A stretch of 64,000 nt of DNA from JADJGC01 sp964617645 (GTDB taxonomy: Bacteria; Zixibacteria; MSB-5A5; CAIYYT01): the NCBI GenBank assembly GCA_964617645.1, contig CAZTYE010000009.1, positions 62,001 through 126,000 of the forward strand, in the 5' to 3' direction. The notes beneath the pieces were generated by a model, which made no database searches, had not been told where the DNA came from, and saw only the letters and a program-made list of their open reading frames with translations. This document shows, one piece after another, positions 7,655 through 16,472 of this stretch; within the stretch, counting starts at the first letter, position 1; each line of letters starts with the position of its first letter. A program made the position numbers and the translations under genes.

Positions 7655-8349
7655 TCGTTGCTGTTACTCGACCAGCGGAGCAACTGGCAGATTTAGTCGC
7701 CGCCGCCGACCACCACGATGCCGAGCTTCTCCCCTTACACCTGCAGGATATTCGCCACCTCGACTTCGACTGGCCTGGAGGCTTGGATCCGATGGAAGTC
7801 GGTTGGATCTTTTTCACTAGCGCCAACGGCGTGGAAGCATTTTTTGAGCGGAAGCGCCGGTTGGGTATCATCTTGTCGAGGCAAACACGATTTGCGTCGG
7901 TCGGCAAGAAGACCACATTAGCGCTCGAGCGCAACGGCAAGGGAGTCGACTTCGAGCCGAGTGAGGCTTACGGAGAGAGACTGTTTGGCGAGTTTTGTGA
8001 GCGTTTTCCCGATCCACAGCAAACGCTGATCTATGCGCGGGCGAAGGATATCGACCACGATCCAGAGACAATATTGCGCGCGCACGGATATCGCTACATT
8101 CCGGTCATTGCCTACGAGTCGATTGAACGAAAGGTCGCCCCGGAAATAATCGACCGCATTCAGCCCGCAGATGTTATTCTCTTCACCGCGCCATCGCTGG
8201 CGCGCGCCTTTGATCGCCAGTTTGGCAAACCACGGTGTCGAATTCTGGCCATTGGTCGCACGACAGCTGCGGAAATGCAGCGGTTGTCTTGGCCGCCAGT
8301 TACTGTTATGGGAGAGGCGGACATCGCCAGCGTCTGGGAGTACGTGTAA
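7651..8349 (+). CDS. hemD: Uroporphyrinogen-III synthase
   Basis: Cyclises hydroxymethylbilane with inversion of ring D. The 232-residue protein is poorly conserved, as usual for HemD, but FFTSANGVEAFF, LFTAPSLARAF and ILAIGRTTAAEM are typical landmarks of the two alternating alpha/beta domains. The GTG start at 7651 overlaps the hemC stop by four bases and the stop overlaps hemB as TAATG. Position between hemC and hemB supports the call. Confidence 0.9.
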   Translation: MIVAVTRPAEQLADLVAAADHHDAELLPLHLQDIRHLDFDWPGGLDPMEVGWIFFTSANGVEAFFERKRRLGIILSRQTRFASVGKKTTLALERNGKGVDFEPSEAYGERLFGEFCERFPDPQQTLIYARAKDIDHDPETILRAHGYRYIPVIAYESIERKVAPEIIDRIQPADVILFTAPSLARAFDRQFGKPRCRILAIGRTTAAEMQRLSWPPVTVMGEADIASVWEYV

Positions 8350-9326
8350 TGGAACGTGAAATTCGTCCGCGGCGACTGCGCCGCAATCAACTGATTCGCG
8401 AATTGTGTGCTGAGACGAGGTTGAACATTGACGGCATGATTCAGCCCTACTTTGTTACTGACGGCAGCGGCGTTCGACAAGAAATTCACGGCATGCCGGG
8501 AATCTACCGCGAATCGGTCGATAAGTTGGTCGAAACATTGACCGATGACCACAAGCTCGGTATCAACAAAGTCATGTTGTTCGGCGTGACGGAACGCAAG
8601 CACGCGATGGCGGAGTCTGCCTATGATGACAAGAATCCCGTGATTCGAGCCTGTCAGGAACTGAAACAGCGATTCGGAGAAGCGCTCTTCGTCAGCGCCG
8701 ATGTTTGCCTCTGCGCTTATACCGACACCGGGCACTGTGGCGTCACAATTGACGGCGCCATCGACAACGACAAGTCGGTAAAGATACTCGCGCGAATGGC
8801 GGTGGAACTTGCCAAACGCGGCTGCGATTGTGTCGGGCCGTCGGACATGATGGATGGCCGCATCGGCGCGATTCGCGAAGCGCTGGAAGACGAAGATTAC
8901 AAAGACACGCTTATACTCGCTTATTCGGCGAAGTACGCATCCTCCTACTACGGCCCGTTCCGCGAAGCCGCGCATTCGGCGCCGGGCAAGGGCGATCGCA
9001 AGGGTTACCAGATGGACTACCGCAATCGTCGCGAAGCGCTGCGGGAGCTGCTGCTTGATGAAGAGGAAGGCGCGGACATCGTCATGGTGAAACCGGCGCT
9101 GGCGTATCTGGACATCATCTCCGATTTCGCCGCCAACACGAGTCTGCCGATTGCGGCGTACAATGTTTCGGGCGAGTACACGGCGGTAAAACTGATGGCG
9201 CAAGCCGGAATGACGGATGAAAAGACGATGGTGCTGGAGAACTTGCTCGCGATCACACGCGCCGGTGCGTCGATCATACTGACTTATCATCTAAAGGACA
9301 TTTTGAAGAATGGCTGGCATCTCTAA
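8349..9326 (+). CDS. hemB: Delta-aminolevulinic acid dehydratase (porphobilinogen synthase), zinc type
   Basis: Condenses two 5-aminolevulinates to porphobilinogen. The 325-residue protein has the catalytic zinc cysteines in ADVCLCAYTDTGHCG (C120, C122, C130), so it is a Zn-dependent rather than Mg-only enzyme. The two Schiff-base lysines are K195 in YSAKYASSYYGPF and K248 in VMVKPALAYLD. The ATG at 8349 shares one base with the hemD stop; upstream frame continuation is a shadow of hemD. Its last 17 bases overlap hemL. Confidence 0.97.
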   Translation: MEREIRPRRLRRNQLIRELCAETRLNIDGMIQPYFVTDGSGVRQEIHGMPGIYRESVDKLVETLTDDHKLGINKVMLFGVTERKHAMAESAYDDKNPVIRACQELKQRFGEALFVSADVCLCAYTDTGHCGVTIDGAIDNDKSVKILARMAVELAKRGCDCVGPSDMMDGRIGAIREALEDEDYKDTLILAYSAKYASSYYGPFREAAHSAPGKGDRKGYQMDYRNRREALRELLLDEEEGADIVMVKPALAYLDIISDFAANTSLPIAAYNVSGEYTAVKLMAQAGMTDEKTMVLENLLAITRAGASIILTYHLKDILKNGWHL

Positions 9327-10626
9327 GGTCGTATTTGATCCCGAAAAGTCGCGCCGCTTGATGGAACTGTCGCATCAGGTGATACCCGGCGGCGTCAATT
9401 CACCGGTGCGGGCGTTTCGCTCGGTCGGCGGCACGCCGCGATTCATCGCCAAGGGCGATGGCGCCCATCTCTATGACGTTGACGGCAACAAGTATCTCGA
9501 CTTCTGCAGCTCGTGGGGTCCGCTGATCTTGGGGCATGGCGACCCGGATGTTGTTGCGGCAGTAAAGGCGCAAATTGACAAGGGCATGACCTTTGGCGCT
9601 TCGACGGAACTGGAATACGAGCTGGCGACGTTCATTGTCAAGCAGATCGACTGGGTGGAACGGATTCGCTTTGTGTCTTCCGGGACTGAGGCCGTGATGT
9701 CGGCGATCCGTGTTGCGCGCGGATTCACCAAACGCGATCTAATTCTCAAGTTTGACGGGTGTTATCACGGCCACGTCGATGCGCTCTTGGTGAAGGCCGG
9801 TTCGGGGTTAGCAACGTTTGGCACGCCGTCATCCGCGGGAATTCCGGAAAGTGCCACGAAGAACACGATGGTGATCGCTCTCGATGACGAAGAGGCATTG
9901 CAGGAGTTTTTCAACGAGCACGGCGATCAATTAGCCGCCGTTATCATCGAAGGAATTCCGGCGAACAACGGCCTGTTGATTCAGCGTCATGATTATGTCC
10001 GGCTGCTGCGCGCTCTGACCGAGAAACACGGCGCCCTGCTGATTTTCGATGAAGTAATCACCGGCTTTCGAATCGGTATGACGGGCGCCGCTGGATACTA
10101 TGGCATACGACCGGATTTGGTCTGTTATGGTAAGATCATCGGCGGCGGGATGCCGGTCGGCGCTTTCGGCGGTCGGGCGGAGATCATGGAAATGCTCTCA
10201 CCGCTCGGGCCGGTGTATCAGGCAGGCACACTTTCGGGAAATCCTGTCGCAATGACGGCAGGCTTGGCCACGCTGCGCAAACTTGCCGACGGCAAGATCC
10301 ACGAGCGGCTCGAAATCATGAATCGCAAATTCGTCGCCGAGTTGACGTCCAAGCTGCGCGACGTTCAGGTCAATGTTGTCGGCGTGGCATCGATTTATTG
10401 GATCGTGTTCCAGCCGGGTATTCCGCGCAGCGCGGCGGCGATTTCCAGCGACGGTGTTTCGCACTTCAATCGCATGTACTCGAAAATTCTGCAGCAGGGA
10501 ATCTATCTCCCGCCGTCCGGTTACGAGGTGTGCTTCATCTCTAACGCGCACACTGATCCGCTGCTTTCTGAGGCCGCGCAGGTTTTGGCGGACGCCGTTC
10601 TCAAAGAGGCGCACGCATGGGCTTAG
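9310..10626 (+). CDS. hemL: Glutamate-1-semialdehyde 2,1-aminomutase
   Basis: Second C5 enzyme, a PLP-dependent transaminase-fold mutase making 5-aminolevulinate. The 438-residue length is normal. Landmarks are GGVNSPVRAF near the N-terminus, CYHGHVDALLVKAGSG, FDEVITGFR and the PLP lysine K275 in YGKIIGGGMPVGAFGG. The start lies inside hemB (17-base overlap) and the stop lies inside hemE (10-base overlap). Presence of both hemA and hemL shows the organism makes ALA from glutamate and not from glycine plus succinyl-CoA. Confidence 0.97.
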   Translation: MAGISKVVFDPEKSRRLMELSHQVIPGGVNSPVRAFRSVGGTPRFIAKGDGAHLYDVDGNKYLDFCSSWGPLILGHGDPDVVAAVKAQIDKGMTFGASTELEYELATFIVKQIDWVERIRFVSSGTEAVMSAIRVARGFTKRDLILKFDGCYHGHVDALLVKAGSGLATFGTPSSAGIPESATKNTMVIALDDEEALQEFFNEHGDQLAAVIIEGIPANNGLLIQRHDYVRLLRALTEKHGALLIFDEVITGFRIGMTGAAGYYGIRPDLVCYGKIIGGGMPVGAFGGRAEIMEMLSPLGPVYQAGTLSGNPVAMTAGLATLRKLADGKIHERLEIMNRKFVAELTSKLRDVQVNVVGVASIYWIVFQPGIPRSAAAISSDGVSHFNRMYSKILQQGIYLPPSGYEVCFISNAHTDPLLSEAAQVLADAVLKEAHAWA

Positions 10627-11645
10627 AGAGTAGCCCGTTTATCAAAGCCTGCTATGGCCGTAACGACGGCGCGATTCCGATCTGGATCATGCGCCAGGCC
10701 GGACGATATCTGCCCGAGTATCAGGAGGTGCGCGCCAGAGTCAGCTTTCCGGAATTATGTCGTTCGCCGAAATTGATCGCCGAGGTCGTACGCCAGCCGG
10801 TGCAGCGGTTCAATCTCGATGCGGCGATTTTGTTTTCCGACATCTTGACGATTCTCGAACCGATGGGAATTCCGATATCCTTTCCGGACGGCGGACCGAA
10901 AATCGGTACGCCCCTGCGTCGACCGGAAGATGCCGGCAATCTGCATGACTGCGATCCCGGTAGCGACCTGAATTTTGTCATGGCGGGAATTCACGAGATC
11001 AAAGCGATTCTTCCGACCGCGCCGCTGATCGGCTTCGCCGGATCGCCGTTTACGTTGTTTTGTTATTTGGTTGAGGGGCAGGGATCAAAGACCTTTGATC
11101 GCGCGAAGCAATTCCTGCATCAATATCCGGATGCGGCGCACCGAGTCATCGACTGCCTGACAAAAAATGTCGCCGAGTATCTGGCCGCGCAAGTCGACGC
11201 CGGAGTTGATGCGGTGCAGATCTTCGACAGTTGGGGCGGCGTACTGTCGCACCCGGACTATGATGCGTGGTCGGCAGAGCCGATTAGGGCCATACTCGAT
11301 CGACTGAAGGATAAGAAAGTCCCCCGCATCGTCTTCGTGAACGGCGTAGCACCATACGTGGATATCGTTGCCGGGCTGGACTGTGAAGTGATTGGCGTGG
11401 ACTATCGATCTGAACTTAAGACAATCGCCATGCAAGCGAAGGGCAAATCAGTGCAGGGCAATCTTGATCCGACCGTATTGTTCGGTAGCCCGATTGAGGT
11501 TGAGCGCCGAACCGGCGACCTCCTCTCGTCACTCGATTGTTATGACAATCTGGTTTTCAACCTCGGACATGGCATTCTTCCGGAGACGCCGATTTCATCG
11601 GTAGAAGCTATGATTAAATCGGTTCGGAGTTTCCGCAGGACATGA
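10617..11645 (+). CDS. hemE: Uroporphyrinogen decarboxylase
   Basis: Removes four acetate carboxyls from uroporphyrinogen III to give coproporphyrinogen III. The 342-residue TIM-barrel protein has the signatures PIWIMRQAGRYLPEY, the substrate Asp in ILFSDILT, GFAGSPFTLFCY, DSWGG and FNLGHGILPETP. It overlaps hemL at its start and hemN at its end (ATGA). Confidence 0.97.
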   Translation: MGLESSPFIKACYGRNDGAIPIWIMRQAGRYLPEYQEVRARVSFPELCRSPKLIAEVVRQPVQRFNLDAAILFSDILTILEPMGIPISFPDGGPKIGTPLRRPEDAGNLHDCDPGSDLNFVMAGIHEIKAILPTAPLIGFAGSPFTLFCYLVEGQGSKTFDRAKQFLHQYPDAAHRVIDCLTKNVAEYLAAQVDAGVDAVQIFDSWGGVLSHPDYDAWSAEPIRAILDRLKDKKVPRIVFVNGVAPYVDIVAGLDCEVIGVDYRSELKTIAMQAKGKSVQGNLDPTVLFGSPIEVERRTGDLLSSLDCYDNLVFNLGHGILPETPISSVEAMIKSVRSFRRT

Positions 11646-13042
11646 CTTCTGAGCAAGTGTCATTCACACGCGTACCGATTGAATTGCTACGCAAGTACGA
11701 CCGCCCCGGGCCGCGCTATACCAGCTATCCAACAGTACCGGTCTGGACAAACGACGTTGGTCCGGCGCATTACGTCTCCGCACTCGAAGCGGCGGCAGCC
11801 AAGACTGCGACGCCGTTGGCCCTCTATTGTCACATTCCCTTCTGCCGAAAACGCTGCTTCTATTGCGGCTGCAATACGGTTGTAACCAGCCGTCGCGAGC
11901 GTGTGGACAGCTATGTTGAGTCGTTGACTACGGAGATTAGCAACACCAGTAAGCTTCTGGGCGCGCGCCGCACGGCGGGTCAATTGCATCTCGGCGGCGG
12001 TACGCCGACGTATTTGGATTGTCATGGGCTGGAAATCGTTCTCAAGGTGATCGAAGAGAACTTTGACTACACAGGCAGTTGCGAAAAATCGATAGAGGTC
12101 GATCCACGCGTGACCACTGACGAACAGCTTGAGTTCTTGGCTCAGAGCGGATTCAATCGCATCTCGATCGGTACACAGGATTTTGACCCGGAAGTACAAG
12201 AGGCGATGGGGCGCGTGCAGCCGTTTGAGTCGGTGGAGCACATCGTTGAAAAGAGTCGCGGTTTGAAATATCGCGGCATCAATTTGGATTTGATCTACGG
12301 ATTGCCCAAACAAACTGTCGCCAAGTTCTCCGTGACGATTGAAAGGGCGCTGAGCTTGCGGCCGGATCGGGTGGCGCTTTACTCGTTTGCTTTTCTGCCG
12401 CAGAGCATGCCGCATCAGGCACTGATCACGGACAGTGATTTGCCCAAGGCGGAGGAGAAGTACCAGCTCTTCGCCGCTGCGGTTGAGCTGTTCACTAAGG
12501 CTGGTTATCGCCAGATCGGCATGGATCACTTCGCACTGCCGGATGACGAGTTGGCGGTGGCGCAGAATGACGGGCGTCTGCATCGTAATTTCATGGGCTA
12601 CACCGTGCAAACCGCGCCGGAGATGATCGGTTTCGGCATGTCGGCGATTGGCTATGTGAACAACGCCTTTTTCCAAAACCACTCCAAATTGGATAGCTAC
12701 GAAAAGGCGGTCGCGGAGCGGAAGTTTGCGGCTTACCGCGGATTACAGCTTAATCAGGATGACTTGGTGCGCCAGTACGTGATCAGCCAGTTGATGTGCA
12801 ATTTCCGGCTCGATTATCAGGCGCTGGAACAACAATTCGGTGTCCGCTACGACAAGTACTTTGCCGCCGAGCACTCGCGCCTCGACGGATTCGTGAAAGA
12901 TGAACTGATGTCTATCGATGAGCGCGGGCTGTTTATCTTGCCGGTGGGCCGGACATTCGTGCGCAACATCGCGATGACTTTCGACGCCTATCTCGATGAC
13001 AACGGCGAATCGAAAGGCGTGCGTTTTTCACGGACGATTTAG
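11642..13042 (+). CDS. hemN: Oxygen-independent coproporphyrinogen III dehydrogenase
   Basis: Radical-SAM enzyme that oxidatively decarboxylates two propionates of coproporphyrinogen III to vinyls without O2. The 466-residue length matches true HemN rather than the shorter HemW. RPGPRYTSYPTV is at the N-terminus, and the cluster motif CHIPFCRKRCFYCGCN provides C68, C72 and C75 with the extra C77 typical of genuine HemN. LHLGGGTPTY, EVDPRVTT and the C-terminal HemN domain are also present. No oxygen-dependent HemF is in the operon. Confidence 0.96.
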   Translation: MTSEQVSFTRVPIELLRKYDRPGPRYTSYPTVPVWTNDVGPAHYVSALEAAAAKTATPLALYCHIPFCRKRCFYCGCNTVVTSRRERVDSYVESLTTEISNTSKLLGARRTAGQLHLGGGTPTYLDCHGLEIVLKVIEENFDYTGSCEKSIEVDPRVTTDEQLEFLAQSGFNRISIGTQDFDPEVQEAMGRVQPFESVEHIVEKSRGLKYRGINLDLIYGLPKQTVAKFSVTIERALSLRPDRVALYSFAFLPQSMPHQALITDSDLPKAEEKYQLFAAAVELFTKAGYRQIGMDHFALPDDELAVAQNDGRLHRNFMGYTVQTAPEMIGFGMSAIGYVNNAFFQNHSKLDSYEKAVAERKFAAYRGLQLNQDDLVRQYVISQLMCNFRLDYQALEQQFGVRYDKYFAAEHSRLDGFVKDELMSIDERGLFILPVGRTFVRNIAMTFDAYLDDNGESKGVRFSRTI

Positions 13043-13052
13043 CGGAGCAGCC

Positions 13053-14009
13053 TTGACGGAACGCACCGGTATCATTCTTCTCGCGATGGGCGGTCCGTCG
13101 AGCGTCGCTGAAATTTCCGAGTACCTGTTCAACATCTTCTCGGATCGCGAAATCATCAAATTGCCGGGCGGCAGTCTGTGTCAGAAACCACTGGCGCGCA
13201 TGATCGCGAAACGGCGAACGCCGGAGGTCACTCACAATTACCAGCGCATCGGCGGCAGCTCGCCGCTGTTGAGATGGACACTGGCGCAAGCAAAGTTGCT
13301 GGAACAGGAACTGGCGGAGGATTTTCCCGGTTTGCGCAGCTATGTTGGCATGCGCTACTCGCCGCCGTCGATTGCGACGGCGATAGAGCAAGTCGCGAAG
13401 GACGGCATCACGAAATTAGTCTGCTTGCCGATGTACCCGCAGTTTTCGCGGGCGACGACCGGATCGTCGCGCTCAGTGCTCTTAGAGGCGGTCGAGAAAC
13501 TGAGCGAGCGACCACGCCTGCGCTTCATCAACGATTTTCACGCACAGAACGACTACATCGCGTTGTTGCGGACGTATATCGCGGAAAATATCGGGGCTAA
13601 TGAGACGCTCCTGTTTTCGGCGCATTCGCTGCCGCAGAAGTTCGTCGATCGGGGCGATCCTTATGTTGAGCAGATTCGCAAGACCGCTGAACTGGCGGCC
13701 CACGGACGGGAGCATTTTCTGTCGTTTCAGAGTCGTACCGGACCGGTGAAGTGGGTCGGGCCGGACACTATCGATGAAGTCAAACGGTTGCTGAGCGAGC
13801 GCAGCAGCGGTCTGTTCATCGTGCCGATTGCCTTTGTCTGCGATCATATCGAGACGCTGTTCGAGATTGATTTGCAACTGAAGGAAATTGTCGGCGCCGA
13901 GATGGCCGCCCGCATACGCCGCATGCCGATGTTCAACGACGATCCGCGGTTTGCGCGGGTGCTGGCTAATCTGGTGCGTGAGGTGACCAAAAACAATGCC
14001 GGCGCTTGA
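13053..14009 (+). CDS. hemH: Ferrochelatase
   Basis: Inserts Fe(II) into protoporphyrin IX at the membrane. I take the TTG at 13053 (MTERTGIILLAMGG, 318 residues), with GGAGCAG just upstream, rather than the in-frame 12996 start that lies wholly within hemN. Catalytic His in LLFSAHSLPQKF (about H191) and Glu in CDHIETLFEID (about E267) are present, as is SRTGPVKWVGPDT. No iron-sulfur cysteine cluster is visible. It overlaps hemY by 14 bases. Confidence 0.94.
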   Translation: MTERTGIILLAMGGPSSVAEISEYLFNIFSDREIIKLPGGSLCQKPLARMIAKRRTPEVTHNYQRIGGSSPLLRWTLAQAKLLEQELAEDFPGLRSYVGMRYSPPSIATAIEQVAKDGITKLVCLPMYPQFSRATTGSSRSVLLEAVEKLSERPRLRFINDFHAQNDYIALLRTYIAENIGANETLLFSAHSLPQKFVDRGDPYVEQIRKTAELAAHGREHFLSFQSRTGPVKWVGPDTIDEVKRLLSERSSGLFIVPIAFVCDHIETLFEIDLQLKEIVGAEMAARIRRMPMFNDDPRFARVLANLVREVTKNNAGA

Positions 14010-15369
14010 TGTCGTGATCGTTGGCGGCGGGATATCCGGTCTGGCAACGCTGCACTTTCTTCGTCACAACAGCCCGCAATTGAGAGTGCAACTGCTGGAG
14101 GCGGAACATCGTCTCGGTGGAACGATTGGCACCGACGTGCTCGACGGCTACAGCTTCGATTGGGGGCCGAATGGGTTTCTTGATCGCGAACCGCTGACGC
14201 TGCAACTATGCGATGAGTTGGGACTTCGAGCTCAGATAGAGCGGGCGAATGAGAAGGCCAATGCGCGGTTTATCCTGCGGGGCGGACGGCTTCGCGCTGT
14301 TCCGATGTCGCCGCCAAAGTTCCTAATGGCAGACATCATTAGTTGGCCGGGCAAACTGCGGATTGCCTGCGAGCCGTTCGCCAAGAAACGGCCGACCGGA
14401 GTCGACGAGTCGATCTATGACTTTGCGTGTCGGCGTATCGGCAGAGAGGCCGCCGATTACTTGGTGCAGCCGATGGTGTCCGGCGTCTATGGTGGGGTGG
14501 CATCGAAGCTGTCGTTGCAGTCGTGCTTTGCGATTATGCGGGAGATGGAAGACGAGCACGGATCGCTCTTAAAGGCGATGGTCGCCAAGGCCAAAGCTGC
14601 CAAAGCCGCCGGCAAAAAGTCGGGCGGTCCGGCCGGACCGGGGGGATGGCTGACATCATTTCGCGGCGGACTGTATAGAATCATCGAGCGATTCGCCGAG
14701 TTGTATCTGAATCAGATCAGCGTTGGGATGCCGGTCAAGTCGATCTATCGCGATGGTGACATCTACAATGTGACGCCTCGATCGGGAGCGCCGCTCAAGG
14801 CCCGGCATGTCGTGCTGGCCACACCGTCCTACGCGGCGGGGCAGTTGACCGCTACGGTCTCGAAAGCCTTGTCGGAATCGCTGTCGGCTATCGCCTACGC
14901 GCCGATCGCGGTGGTGTGCCTCGGCTTCGACGCCAAGCAAGTGCAGGCATCGGTTGACGGATTCGGTTTTTTGGTGCCGCAGAAGGAGGGCCGGCGAATC
15001 CTCGGTTCGATTTGGACATCGTCAATATTTTCGCAGCGAGCGCCGGAAGGCAAAGTGCAGTTTCGCACCATGTTGGGAGGGGACGGCGACCATGACTCGA
15101 TCAAGATGTCGGATCAAGAGCTGCTTCAGGTCGCGACTTCCGATTTAGGCGAGATCATGAAGATCACTGGTGCGCCGGAGATCAGTAAGATCTATCGCTG
15201 GCAACATGGTATTCCGCAGTTTCATATCGGGCACAGAGACAGGCTTTGCGCCATTGAGAGCGAATTGCGGCGGTTGGGCAACATCCATGTCGCGTCCAAC
15301 GCCTACTACGGGATTGGCCTCAACGATTGCGTGAAGCAGGCGCACAAGGTGGCGCTGGCGATCGGCTAA
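13996..15369 (+). CDS. hemY: Protoporphyrinogen oxidase, HemY type (FAD)
   Basis: A 457-residue flavoprotein with the dinucleotide motif VVIVGGGISGLATLHFL, then EAEHRLGGTIGT, the substrate region and the C-terminal FAD contact NAYYGIGLNDCVKQA. HemY oxidises protoporphyrinogen IX to protoporphyrin using O2. Related enzymes in Gram-positives act on coproporphyrinogen instead, but the upstream HemN makes protoporphyrinogen, so the protoporphyrin route fits. A 60-residue Lys/Ala/Gly-rich insertion around residues 195-215 looks like a flexible loop. Last gene of the operon; no clear terminator follows. Confidence 0.92.
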   Translation: MPALDVVIVGGGISGLATLHFLRHNSPQLRVQLLEAEHRLGGTIGTDVLDGYSFDWGPNGFLDREPLTLQLCDELGLRAQIERANEKANARFILRGGRLRAVPMSPPKFLMADIISWPGKLRIACEPFAKKRPTGVDESIYDFACRRIGREAADYLVQPMVSGVYGGVASKLSLQSCFAIMREMEDEHGSLLKAMVAKAKAAKAAGKKSGGPAGPGGWLTSFRGGLYRIIERFAELYLNQISVGMPVKSIYRDGDIYNVTPRSGAPLKARHVVLATPSYAAGQLTATVSKALSESLSAIAYAPIAVVCLGFDAKQVQASVDGFGFLVPQKEGRRILGSIWTSSIFSQRAPEGKVQFRTMLGGDGDHDSIKMSDQELLQVATSDLGEIMKITGAPEISKIYRWQHGIPQFHIGHRDRLCAIESELRRLGNIHVASNAYYGIGLNDCVKQAHKVALAIG

Positions 15370-15480
15370 CTACAGTAGTCGGAGAATGCAGCCAATCGCG
15401 GATTAGGGCTATTCATCGCTGAATCAGTTTTGTACAATATGGTAGCATGAACTTAGGCTTTAACGACAATTGAGGTCTGG

Positions 15481-16407
15481 ATGAAATCTGTCGCTATCGG
15501 ATTATTCTTGCTTTGTACGATGATGTTGAACGCCGCGGCATCGGCGCAGTCGGAGGCGGACAGTCTGCTGATGCGCGGCGCCGAGCTGTTGCAACAAGAA
15601 AAGTGGCCGGAAGCTGTCGTGAACTTCGAGAACGCTGCCCGGCTCGACACGACAAATCTGCAGGCGCAGTTCTTGTTGGGGCAGGCGCACTACATGAACA
15701 AGAACTATCGCAAGGCCGCTACCGCTTGGGAGGAATGCGAGGCAAACGGCTATCGTATCGCGACCGTGCGCTATAATCTGGCCTCGGCCTACGCGCAACT
15801 GAAAGACAGAGAACGGACATTTACGTGGCTGGCACAGGCGCTGGAGTCGGGATTCAACCGGCCCGACATATTGGAGCATGACACAGTGTTCGATACACTG
15901 CGCTCGGATGAACGCTTTCAGAAGGCGATCGAGATGGCTGACCGCAACCTGCGTCCGTGCGAGTACGACGAGCAGTATCGTTTGCTCGACTTCTGGCTCG
16001 GTGATTGGGATGTGTTCATCAACGATGGTCAGAAGATCGGCGCCAGCAAAATCCAGAAGCTGGCCTATGGGTGCGCGCTCGCGGAAGATTACGAGCAGAT
16101 GGACGGTTTTGTCGGCCACAATCTCTTCTATTTTAACAACGTCTCCGGCGAGTGGAAGATGATTTGGGTGACCGGTGCGGCGATTGCACTGGGTGGACTC
16201 AAAGAAAAAATCCTGATCACCCGCTCCGAGAGCGGCGCGCTTCGGTTTCAGGGAGAACTTCCCGACCAAAGCGGTTACAAGGTGGTCGATCGCTCGACGG
16301 TAACGCCGGTCGGTAATGACCGCGTTGATCTCGTCATTCAACAGTCGCGCGACGGCGGCGACAACTGGATGACGACGTTTTCGGGGTACTACAAGAAGCG
16401 GCAGTAA
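15481..16407 (+). CDS. Exported TPR protein with C-terminal lipocalin-like domain
   Basis: A 308-residue protein with a signal peptide (residues 1-22, ending AAASAQ). About three tetratricopeptide repeats follow (residues 25-150). The C-terminal domain begins LLDFWLGDWDVF and runs to the end. The FW-G-WDV opening is typical of the DUF1579/lipocalin-like beta-barrel proteins seen in many Gram-negative genomes; substrates are mostly unknown. The gene stands alone 111 bases after hemY. TACAAT at 15433-15438 could be a -10 box, but no convincing -35 precedes it. Confidence 0.78.
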   Translation: MKSVAIGLFLLCTMMLNAAASAQSEADSLLMRGAELLQQEKWPEAVVNFENAARLDTTNLQAQFLLGQAHYMNKNYRKAATAWEECEANGYRIATVRYNLASAYAQLKDRERTFTWLAQALESGFNRPDILEHDTVFDTLRSDERFQKAIEMADRNLRPCEYDEQYRLLDFWLGDWDVFINDGQKIGASKIQKLAYGCALAEDYEQMDGFVGHNLFYFNNVSGEWKMIWVTGAAIALGGLKEKILITRSESGALRFQGELPDQSGYKVVDRSTVTPVGNDRVDLVIQQSRDGGDNWMTTFSGYYKKRQ

Positions 16408-16472
16408 CACACCTCTACCGCCGGTCAAAGCCGCCGCTTGACCTTTCGCCCGCGATTGCGTTATATCCAGCC

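Noticed and set aside
8160..9290. 376-codon open frame on the minus strand opposite hemB
   Set aside because: It is antisense to a well-supported hemB with all catalytic residues, has no family resemblance or ribosome site, and arises from codon bias in GC-rich DNA.
11687..12682. 331-codon minus-strand frame opposite hemN
   Set aside because: Shadow of hemN; no domain or start signal.
15502..16428. 308-codon minus-strand frame opposite the TPR/lipocalin-like gene
   Set aside because: The plus strand has a signal peptide, TPRs and the FWLGDWDV domain; the minus frame has nothing recognisable.
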